Below, piece after piece: positions 13,817-19,230 of a stretch of 19,230 nucleotides of DNA. How positions within the stretch are numbered: position 1 is the first letter of the stretch; every line of letters begins with the position of its first letter. The stretch lies in the NCBI GenBank assembly GCA_947176675.1, contig CAMWRN010000016.1, positions 1 to 19,230 on the forward strand, written 5' to 3'. The notes beneath the pieces were generated by a model. That model did not search any database. It saw nothing but the letters and a program-made list of their open reading frames with translations, and was not told the origin of the DNA. Made by a program: the position numbers and the translations under genes. This DNA comes from an uncultured Clostridia bacterium. GTDB lineage: Bacteria > Bacillota > Clostridia > Oscillospirales > Ruminococcaceae.

Positions 13817-15139
13817 CACATTCACATGAAAAATGCTATAGATTTTCAAAATTTTTATAATATTTTCGTCAATGACCTCTCCCGCCGCCGCGATTGGAAT
13901 GCATGGGGGACATACCGTAATGCTTTCCGCGGCGATTCTGCCCAGCGCTTTTTCCGTGGAGACGGTCTCCCTCGCCGCAAAAAAAGCTTCACGGGGGGAC
14001 ATTGCTCTTTCCGCTTCCGTAACGGCAAACTGGGGCGGTCTTAAAAGTATTCTGGGACACATCAGTCTCTCTGCGGCATAGGCGGTTTTGAAAAAATCCT
14101 CGTCCGTACTTGAAGCCGAAAACATCAGTACCGCATGAGTCTCGTCCGCGTATTCGGTTTCAACACCGCTTTGCCGAAGCTGCTCCGCAAGCTCATACCC
14201 ACGCAGACCGCAGGGATATGCGTAAAACGAGACTTTGAGCGGCTCGGTATCGGGTACGGCCATATGAGAGAAACGTTCCTTGAAGTCGGAGACCTTTTTC
14301 ACCGTCTCCGCAAGCTCGGAACGAAAGTCCTCCGCAAGATACTTATTGCACAAGTCCAGACTTTCCATAATAAGATAGCTTGGACTTGTACTGCCGAAAA
14401 GAGCCATATCACGCTTTATTTCAGGGACAAACCTCTCGTCCCTTAAATGAAGATAAGCCGCTCCCGTAAGGGCGGGAAGGGTCTTGTGCGCCGAGTCGCA
14501 GCATATATCCGCGCCCAGCGCAATGGGGTGAAGACTGTCCTCAAGAAAAGCAAGATACGCACCGTGAGCGTTATCCACAAGCAGGGGAAGTCCGTTCCTG
14601 TGACATACCTCGGCTATCTTCGCAATCGGAGCGATCCGTCCCAGATAGTCGGGGGAGGTGATAAATACACAGGTGGGATTTTTGTCCCGATATCGTTCTA
14701 TCGCTGTTTCCACCGAAGCAGCGGTGATCTTTCCCGAAACCGCGGAGCCGTCCTCATAGTCCGGATAAAGCCAGCATGGCTCCAGATCAAGAAGTACGCA
14801 GGAATTCATCACTGAGCGGTGAGCGTTCCTGCCGCAGATAAAGGAACGATTTTTTCCGCATACCGCTGTAAGCATAGCTTGTATGCAAAGAGTTGAGCCT
14901 CCCGCAGAGTAAAAGGTCGCAGCTGTTCCGAAAAGGGAAGCTGCTTTTTTCTCGCTTTCGGCGATGATACCGTTTGCTTCGTACAGAGAGTCTGCACCGT
15001 TTATCTCGGTGATATCGTAGGGGAAAGCCGCACCGAAGCCGCACTCCGCAGGACTTCTTCCCTTGTGTCCCGGCATATGTGCGCGGACAGTTCCGCTTTC
15101 GGCATAGCTTTTCACAAAATCGTATATCGGTGTAGTCAT
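13808..15139 (-). CDS. Orn/Lys/Arg decarboxylase family PLP enzyme, YaaO type
   Basis: A 443-residue fold-type I PLP enzyme of the basic amino-acid decarboxylase group, the short form found next to darA/holB in Firmicutes (YaaO). Visible are the N-terminal RAHMPGHKG (19-27), the SAGGSTLCIQA loop (78-88), NAHRS with His107 that stacks on the cofactor, VDNAHGAY with Asp189 contacting the pyridine nitrogen, and DSAHKTLPALTG with Lys219 as the PLP Schiff-base residue. The smaller C-terminal domain follows after about residue 320. It lacks the large N-terminal wing domain of inducible enterobacterial enzymes. GAGGAATATCT precedes the ATG. It is followed after 35 nt by darA and preceded after 31 nt by the sigma-like gene. 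The substrate (arginine, lysine or ornithine) cannot be assigned. Confidence 0.92.
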   Translation of the reverse strand: MTTPIYDFVKSYAESGTVRAHMPGHKGRSPAECGFGAAFPYDITEINGADSLYEANGIIAESEKKAASLFGTAATFYSAGGSTLCIQAMLTAVCGKNRSFICGRNAHRSVMNSCVLLDLEPCWLYPDYEDGSAVSGKITAASVETAIERYRDKNPTCVFITSPDYLGRIAPIAKIAEVCHRNGLPLLVDNAHGAYLAFLEDSLHPIALGADICCDSAHKTLPALTGAAYLHLRDERFVPEIKRDMALFGSTSPSYLIMESLDLCNKYLAEDFRSELAETVKKVSDFKERFSHMAVPDTEPLKVSFYAYPCGLRGYELAEQLRQSGVETEYADETHAVLMFSASSTDEDFFKTAYAAERLMCPRILLRPPQFAVTEAERAMSPREAFFAARETVSTEKALGRIAAESITVCPPCIPIAAAGEVIDENIIKILKIYSIFHVNVVQ

Positions 15140-15170
15140 AGATATTCCTCACTTTTACAGTAGATTCAGG

Positions 15171-15476
15171 TCATATAAAATATTTCATTTTTTCCATAAT
15201 ATTTCTTCTGCCGCGGGAGATGGTCCGCGACACGGTGGAACGGTTCACGTCCAGCATTTTCGATATCTCGGGAATATTAATGCGGTTAAAATAGTAAAGA
15301 GCGATCATCTGTCTCTGCCTTTCCGAAAGCTCGTTCTCAATAATATTTCGCATGATCTTAAGCATAAGGCGGTGCTTTTCGCCGCACGCTTCACCCTCTC
15401 CGATAAGCGCGGATATCTCTTTGTCCGCGCAGAATTCCGCTTCGCCGAGGAACTCGCTTTTCAGGCGTTTCTGCAT
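15171..15476 (-). CDS. sigma-70 region 4-like HTH protein
   Basis: A 101-residue protein with a C-terminal helix-turn-helix like sigma-70 region 4. LSERQRQMIALYYF (50-63) precedes the recognition segment IPEISKMLDVNRSTVSRTISRGRRNI (68-93). It has no region 2, so it is not a complete sigma factor; proteins of this size usually act as DNA-binding accessory factors or anti-sigma-like adaptors. Its ATG lies inside the preceding gene (overlap 16 nt), with GGGGAG upstream, so the two should be translated together. The N-terminal half (1-45) has no recognised domain. Its place at the head of a housekeeping operon suggests autoregulation of that operon, but the target is inferred. Confidence 0.85.
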   Translation of the reverse strand: MQKRLKSEFLGEAEFCADKEISALIGEGEACGEKHRLMLKIMRNIIENELSERQRQMIALYYFNRINIPEISKMLDVNRSTVSRTISRGRRNIMEKMKYFI

Positions 15477-15694
15477 CTGTCGCTCTCCCCGCAGCCCGCG
15501 TAATCGTAAAGCCTGTATATAACGTCAAGAATATCGTAAAGCTCCTGCTCCAAAGTAAGCTTTCGTCTCAGAGTATCCTCACGCTCAATGGTCTCCATTG
15601 TGCTTTTCAGCTTTTCGTTCAGTTCAGCAATACGCTCTCTCAGGGCAGCTTCCGAGCGTTTGTATTCAACGAGCATATTCATGTAATTCTTCAT
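15461..15694 (-). CDS. small coiled-coil protein, partner of the sigma-like HTH gene
   Basis: A 77-residue protein of unknown family. Residues about 10-55 are a charged amphipathic helix (ALRERIAELNEKLKS...), likely a coiled coil. The C-terminus has two Cys in YAGCGESDRC. I chose the ATG at 15694, 10 nt after GGAGG; the upstream in-frame TTG is only 2 nt from that RBS. It is first in the operon downstream of the promoter at 15824-15852 and overlaps the sigma-like gene by 16 nt. Pairs of a short coiled-coil protein and a region-4-like protein occur in Ruminococcus-type genomes, which suggests that they form a complex, but this is inference. Confidence 0.75.
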   Translation of the reverse strand: MKNYMNMLVEYKRSEAALRERIAELNEKLKSTMETIEREDTLRRKLTLEQELYDILDVIYRLYDYAGCGESDRCRNA

Positions 15695-15823
15695 AGTAAA
15701 CAAACCTCCGTTTCAACGACATACACGTCAAGCGGCAATTTTGATCTTGACCGCAGCTTTTTCCGCAGGCAGTACTTCCGAGCGGTGGGGCGGTCGGAGG
15801 TTCTGTCAAATTCCTTACTTTTA

Positions 15824-15852
15824 ATTATAATACCAAAACGTATGTTCGTCAA
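15824..15852 (-). promoter_or_regulatory. promoter of the eight-gene minus-strand operon
   Basis: On the minus strand TTGACG (15847-15852), a 17-nt spacer and TATAAT (15824-15829). The transcription start would be near 15817. The leader of about 123 nt (15695-15817) is fairly GC-rich with complementary stretches, but I see no known riboswitch class in it. Confidence 0.8.
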
Positions 15853-15990
15853 GTTGAAATCAAAAATTTGTTTTATTTTGTTAAATCTACACAAAAAACG
15901 GGTTAAAAAATCTCATAAGGTGCCGCACCATCATCAGTGTACAAATGAAAATGCATCTACAGATACAAATAAATAAAAACGGCCAATTGA

Positions 15991-16488
15991 GGACATAATA
16001 GTAATTGCTTTGCTCATACGGATGGTACAGACTATTGCTCATTTTTGAACAATAGATCAGACGACAAAGTGGGCAATCACAAAACCGACCACCAACTTAC
16101 AATCGAAATGGCAAAAGAAGGGAAGCTGTTCTCGAATTTGTTTCAAGCCGTTTTCCCATTGCTGAAAAAATTGAGGAAGGCATACAAACCCGCCGAGGCA
16201 GGAATGATGACCACCGAACAGTAGTCCCTTGCGTGGCGGTATATCTACCTCTTACGTAAATTGGACGAAAAACCCATGCTCCATGAGGACGGTACTCCCG
16301 TTACCCCAGGTGAACGCATGGCGAGAGCGATACGCGCAATCCTTGACAATAATATGGTTAAACACGGCAAGGATATTTTTGAAAGAGTGCATTTTGACGA
16401 GGGTGAAAGGCTCATAGAGGGTCTGAAGCGATATGTCAAACCGGCAGAGAGAAAAGCGAAGCGGAGGGAAAATAATGAAAATCGGTGA
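15991..16488 (+). pseudogene. remnant ORF with in-frame TAG, probable accessory-element protein
   Basis: One reading frame is open from 15991 to a single TAG at 16222-16224, and again on to the TGA at 16486-16488. The residues on either side read as one protein: KTDHQLTIEMAKEGKLF before the stop and HEDGTPVTPGERMARAIR after it. No start codon with an RBS is present at the left end, where the frame begins right after a stop (15988-15990), so the 5' end is missing or lost. The composition and style resemble accessory proteins of clostridial integrative elements, but I do not recognise the family for certain. The most likely reading is a pseudogene truncated at the N-terminus and with one nonsense mutation. 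Only the second part (from a TTG at 16261) could still be translated, weakly. Confidence 0.6.
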
Positions 16489-16831
16489 TAAAATTGTGCC
16501 ATATGCTGGCAACTATAGTCGGCAAAACAGAGGGAGAATTTTTTCCCTTCCCGAGTGCGGGAGCGATGCCGAGGAGTACGGAAATATCCGCGGTTTTTAC
16601 AAATGTCAGGCAATGCTTTACGGCACCACCACTATGCTGGAGGGGTACTCAAACGGCTTGGCGGTGGACTTGCCTAAAGCGGATAAACAGTACCCCAAGA
16701 AAGACTATATAGCGAAATCGGAAGTTGAAAATTATATAATTGCGCTTCCACAATGTGCGCTGACAGAGGCGGTCTCGGAGGATCATCTCGTGTACCTGCA
16801 AGGGTTGGGAATATCCTATATTTTTGCGTGA
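16475..16831 (+). CDS. small unknown protein coupled to the remnant ORF
   Basis: A 118-residue protein of no recognised family starting MKIGDKIVPYAG. A strong RBS, GGAGGG (16463-16468), lies inside the upstream frame 6 nt before the ATG, and the gene overlaps that frame by 14 nt. This coupling implies that both belonged to one operon in the same element. It is soluble-looking, with no signal peptide or membrane helix. It contains Cys at two sites and a Tyr-rich middle (EEYGNIRGFYKCQ), and ends hydrophobic (YLQGLGISYIFA). The start 14 codons earlier is rejected for want of an RBS. It may be a surviving remnant with no promoter of its own. A convergent terminator follows. Confidence 0.6.
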   Translation: MKIGDKIVPYAGNYSRQNRGRIFSLPECGSDAEEYGNIRGFYKCQAMLYGTTTMLEGYSNGLAVDLPKADKQYPKKDYIAKSEVENYIIALPQCALTEAVSEDHLVYLQGLGISYIFA

Positions 16832-16924
16832 AAAGAAAAGCTTGGCTGCGGTATATTCCAAAAGAATAACGCTATGCTTTTCGGGACAACAAATTCCCGA
16901 AATGATAATACATTTGGACCATCC

Positions 16925-16972
16925 TCCAAAAAAACAAGTCCGATAAAGGCTAAGCTTTTATCGGACTTGTTT
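16925..16972 (-). terminator. bidirectional terminator between the remnant ORFs and the flavoprotein gene
   Basis: The stem AAACAAGTCCGATAAA (16932-16947) pairs with TTTATCGGACTTGTTT (16957-16972), 16 bp around a 9-nt loop. An A-run (16928-16934) on the left gives the U-tract for the minus strand, so it ends the flavoprotein gene 16 nt past its stop. TTT on the right can serve the plus strand. Confidence 0.9.
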
Positions 16973-16987
16973 CTGTGTGAAAATTTA

Positions 16988-17620
16988 TCAACGAATAAAA
17001 TTTGTAAAAATCGGCGTTTCCCTTTCGGGCAGAGGTATTCCAGCATTTTTCGCGGCTTCAAAGGCTTTGAGCATATACGCCATATTTCTTGCAAGCACCC
17101 GCATTGTGTACAGACCCTCCGCGTCCTGCTTGACTTGCTCGGCGTTTGCACCGTGTACCATATTCCAATAGCGGGAGGACACCACGGGCATTTCCTGAAT
17201 TGTGAAATATTTGTTGATCTGGTCAAAGGTCGCGGTCGTACCCGCCCGTCTTGCGGAGATGACCGCAGCCGCAGGCTTCATGTAAAAGGCTTTGTTTCCG
17301 GTTGCTATTTCCGAGTAGAAAAGTCTGTCCATAAAAGCAGTCATGTTTCCCGCCGCGGAAGCGTAGTGAACGGGACTGCCGAATAAAAATCCGTCCGCCT
17401 CGTAAGCCTTTTGGCGGCACTGATTTACAACATCGTCAAAAACGCATTTCCCGCTTTCACGGCATTTCATGCAGGCTATGCAGCCGCCTATTGGCTTGTT
17501 CCCTATCCAGAATATCTCGCTGTCAATACCCTGCTTTTTAAGCTCCGAAGCCGCTTCGCAGAGAGCGGTGTAAGTACAGCCCTCTTTGTGCGGACTTCCG
17601 TTTACCATTAAAACTTTCAT
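16988..17620 (-). CDS. iron-sulfur-flavoprotein-like NAD(P)H/FMN oxidoreductase
   Basis: A 210-residue flavodoxin-fold protein of the NADPH-dependent FMN reductase/flavodoxin family. The phosphate loop NGSPHKEGCTYT (7-18) and the FMN-site segment GSPVHYASAAGNMTAFMDR (81-99) are clear. Cys47-x2-Cys50-x2-Cys53-x5-Cys59 matches the compact cluster motif of iron-sulfur flavoproteins (CX2CX2CX4-7C), so it may carry a [4Fe-4S] centre beside FMN. I chose ATG 17620 with AAGGG 8 nt upstream; a GTG 9 nt earlier sits on the RBS itself. It has its own promoter and is divergent from a LysR gene, which probably controls it. Roles for such proteins include quinone, nitro-compound or oxygen detoxification; the substrate is not readable. 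Confidence 0.9.
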   Translation of the reverse strand: MKVLMVNGSPHKEGCTYTALCEAASELKKQGIDSEIFWIGNKPIGGCIACMKCRESGKCVFDDVVNQCRQKAYEADGFLFGSPVHYASAAGNMTAFMDRLFYSEIATGNKAFYMKPAAAVISARRAGTTATFDQINKYFTIQEMPVVSSRYWNMVHGANAEQVKQDAEGLYTMRVLARNMAYMLKAFEAAKNAGIPLPERETPIFTNFIR

Positions 17621-17663
17621 AAATTGCACCCTTCCATATTTTTGTTATTGTCCTGATATTTAT

Positions 17664-17692
17664 ATTATAAAACAATTTGACAGATTTTACAA
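17664..17692 (-). promoter_or_regulatory. promoter of the flavoprotein gene
   Basis: On the minus strand TTGTAA (17687-17692), a 17-nt spacer and a perfect TATAAT (17664-17669). The start of transcription would be near 17657, about 37 nt before the ATG. Confidence 0.75.
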
Positions 17693-17701
17693 GTCTAAAT
17701 C

Positions 17702-17751
17702 GGTTTATAGGTTTATACCTCAAAGTATAAGCTGCCGCCAATTGTGACAAT
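17702..17751. promoter_or_regulatory. candidate operators in the divergent flavoprotein/LysR region
   Basis: Two elements are visible. GGTTTATA is directly repeated at 17702-17709 and 17710-17717, and the second copy lies in a dyad AGGT-N4-ACCT (17709-17720) centred about 57 nt upstream of the predicted flavoprotein start, where LysR regulators usually bind. ATTGT-G-ACAAT (17741-17751) is a second, perfect dyad, nearer the LysR promoter. Which protein binds either site is inference. Confidence 0.45.
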
Positions 17752-17775
17752 GCTATGAAAAATTTTGAAATATTC

Positions 17776-17804
17776 TTGCGTATAAAAGAAAAAAATGGTA
17801 TAAT
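17776..17804 (+). promoter_or_regulatory. promoter of the LysR gene
   Basis: TTGCGT (17776-17781), a 17-nt spacer and TATAAT (17799-17804), with TGG before it as an extended -10. The leader is about 40 nt. Confidence 0.75.
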
Positions 17805-17849
17805 ACATAAAACAGCAGGCTATCAAAATTTGCAGAGAAGGTGACTCAG

Positions 17850-18743
17850 ATGTACAATCCCCAGCTTGAAACTTTTTTGCGCGTCGCGGACGCAGGCAGC
17901 TTCAATAAAGCTTCGGAGGAGCTTTTCATAACCCCCACGGCGGTGATAAAGCAGATAAATCTTTTGGAGGACTCCCTCGGCGTTAAGCTTTTCGACAGGA
18001 CGCACCGCGGGCTGAACCTTACCAAGGCGGGGAAGTCTTTGTACCAAGACGCAAAATATATTATCAGCTACTGCCGCGAGTCCGTCACAAGAGCGAAAAA
18101 CGCCATGCAGGAAGATACCAGCGTAATACGCATAGGTACGTCTCGCATGACCCCCGCACAGCTTTTAATGCCCCTTTGGGATAAAATTCAGGTGCATTGT
18201 CCAGACATAAAATTTCAGATAATTCCCTTTGAAAATACTCCCGAAAACGCACGGGAGATACTTGCGAATTTAGGCAAAAACATAGATGTTATCGGCGGAA
18301 TTTTTGATGAAAAAATGCTTGATCTGCGGAACTGCGCAGGACTTGAATTGTCCCGCGAACCCTTTTGCTGCGCGGTATCGGTACACCACAGGCTTGCGGC
18401 AAAGGACAAATTAAAAATTGAGGACTTGTACGGCGAAAATCTCCTGCTTATGCGCAGGGAGTGGAGCGGTTACGTGGACAAGCTCCGCGACGACATATGG
18501 CAGAACCACAGTCAGATAAATGTTGTGGACTTCGATTTCTACAGCATGAATATTTTCAACCGCTGCGAAAACGGAAGCGACGTACTGCTTGCAATATCGG
18601 GCTGGGCGAACGTCCACCCGCTTTTAAAGGTCATACCCGTTGAGTGGGAACACGGTATTCCATATGGTCTGCTGCACTCGCCGAAGCCGTCCAAAACGGT
18701 GAAAAGATTTCTTGACGCGGCTAAAAAGGCGGCGGGAAATTGA
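17850..18743 (+). CDS. LysR-family transcriptional regulator
   Basis: A 297-residue LysR-type regulator. The winged helix-turn-helix is at residues about 1-60: LETFLRVADAGSFNKASEEL, TPTAVIKQINLLEDSLGVKLF and DRTHRGLNLTKAG follow the family pattern exactly. The rest (about 90-290) is the two-lobed effector domain, here with a rather divergent sequence. I chose ATG 17850; the GTG at 17841 directly follows the AGAAGG and so is too close. It is divergent from the iron-sulfur-flavoprotein-like gene across 229 bp containing two dyads, the usual layout for a LysR regulator and its target. The effector is unknown. It is not obviously linked to the GNAT gene that follows after 52 nt. Confidence 0.93.
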   Translation: MYNPQLETFLRVADAGSFNKASEELFITPTAVIKQINLLEDSLGVKLFDRTHRGLNLTKAGKSLYQDAKYIISYCRESVTRAKNAMQEDTSVIRIGTSRMTPAQLLMPLWDKIQVHCPDIKFQIIPFENTPENAREILANLGKNIDVIGGIFDEKMLDLRNCAGLELSREPFCCAVSVHHRLAAKDKLKIEDLYGENLLLMRREWSGYVDKLRDDIWQNHSQINVVDFDFYSMNIFNRCENGSDVLLAISGWANVHPLLKVIPVEWEHGIPYGLLHSPKPSKTVKRFLDAAKKAAGN

Positions 18744-18795
18744 TTTTGTAATATAAATTATAGTTTATCAAATATAAAGTTGGGGGAGAATAATT

Positions 18796-19230
18796 ATGAA
18801 TATTAGTATTGAACCTATACTTCTTGAACAAAAATCTGTTTTTATTCAAATGATGGAATTGTACAGTTATGATTTTTCAGAGTTTTCTGATGATGACATA
18901 AATGAATACGGCTACTTTGGTTATTCTCACATTGATGACTATTGGAATAAGGATGGGAGATATCCGTTCTTTATCAAAGTTGATGAAAAGCTTGCGGGAT
19001 TAGTTTTAGTGAGGTCTTGTTGTGAGTATAACAATTTGGTTAACCCTCACAATATAGCTGAATTTTTTGTGATGAAAAAATACCGGCATAAGGGTGTGGG
19101 CAAAGAAGTTGCTATGAAAATTTTTGATATGTTTCGGGGAGGCTGGGAAATATCGCAGTGGTCAAATAACTTGCCCGCTCAAAAGTTTTGGGGGAAAGTC
19201 GTTGCCGAGTATACAAACGGAAAATATAAT
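18796..19230 (+). CDS. GNAT-family N-acetyltransferase (partial, cut by the window end)
   Basis: The frame is open from the ATG at 18796 to the window edge (145 codons with no stop), so the gene continues outside. GGGGGAGAA (18782-18790) is its RBS. The core GNAT signature is visible: IAEFFVMKKYRHKGVGKEVAMKIFD near residues 89-113, with the R-x-x-G-x-G acetyl-CoA loop (RHKGVG), then WEISQWSNNLPAQKFWGK with the NxxAxxFW helix of motif B. The N-terminal part contains aromatic and acidic residues (YSYDFSEFSDDD). The acetylated substrate is unknown. It is strikingly more AT-rich than the genes before it, and no strong promoter is seen in the short gap to the LysR stop. Confidence 0.88.
   Translation, partial: MNISIEPILLEQKSVFIQMMELYSYDFSEFSDDDINEYGYFGYSHIDDYWNKDGRYPFFIKVDEKLAGLVLVRSCCEYNNLVNPHNIAEFFVMKKYRHKGVGKEVAMKIFDMFRGGWEISQWSNNLPAQKFWGKVVAEYTNGKYN

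Noticed and set aside
15691..15894. 67-residue minus-strand ORF in the leader of the eight-gene operon
   Set aside because: It covers the -35, -10 and the leader itself, and has no RBS or family likeness.
16816..17386. Antisense ORFs around the flavoprotein gene (16816-17226 and 16874-17386)
   Set aside because: They span a strong terminator and oppose or overlap the flavodoxin-fold gene in another frame; no domain is seen.
1..19230. CRISPR arrays, tRNA or rRNA genes, complete insertion sequences and defence modules
   Set aside because: No regularly spaced repeats, cloverleaf sequences, transposases, integrases or nuclease-type defence genes could be recognised by eye in the window.

Overview
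The window looks like a chromosomal segment of a fibre-degrading Clostridia bacterium, most like Ruminococcus or a related Oscillospiraceae. The evidence is the gene content: a GH44 beta-glucanase, a large GH3 enzyme, a DarA/holB/ricT housekeeping block and Gram-positive ribosome binding sites (GGAGG). Promoters are of sigma-A type, several with an extended -10. Most genes have a balanced base composition and the intergenic regions are very AT-rich. The species assignment is inference.

Layout from left to right. (1) 61-411, minus: a small two-helix membrane protein of unknown role. (2) 412-926: a 515-bp non-coding stretch with divergent promoters, a repeated octamer and a possible folded RNA. 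(3) 927-2975, plus: a two-gene operon of an ArsP-like / putative manganese exporter permease and an ArsB/SLC13-type permease. (4) 3097-10328, plus: a carbohydrate block of a cytoplasmic GH3 enzyme, a secreted GH44 glucanase held by a C-terminal membrane helix, and a membrane Cache-PAS-GGDEF diguanylate cyclase. Each has its own promoter, and a terminator follows the last. (5) 15694 down to 10420, minus: a probable eight-gene operon of a coiled-coil protein, a sigma-region-4-like protein, a YaaO-type PLP decarboxylase, the c-di-AMP receptor DarA, DNA polymerase III delta', RicT, a 74-residue one-helix membrane protein and an SPFH/prohibitin-like protein. It runs from a good promoter at 15824-15852 to a strong terminator at 10382-10416. 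(6) 15991-16831, plus: a broken ORF with one in-frame TAG and a small ORF coupled to it, probably remains of a mobile or accessory element. (7) 16988-18743: an iron-sulfur-flavoprotein-like gene divergent from a LysR regulator, with a candidate operator between them. (8) 18796 to the end: the first part of an AT-rich GNAT acetyltransferase.

How the parts may work together. The GH44 enzyme would cut beta-glucan or xyloglucan at the cell surface, and the GH3 enzyme, which has no signal peptide, would hydrolyse imported oligosaccharides inside the cell. The neighbouring GGDEF protein could tie a periplasmic or extracellular cue to c-di-GMP. The minus operon brings a c-di-AMP receptor together with replication and RNA-processing factors and adds two small regulators at its head and an SPFH membrane pair at its tail. 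I see no CRISPR array, phage module or obvious defence system. The most unusual items are the membrane-anchored GH44 without dockerin, the GH3 with a beta-trefoil-like insertion, the composition of the minus operon, and the octamer-rich region upstream of the permease operon.
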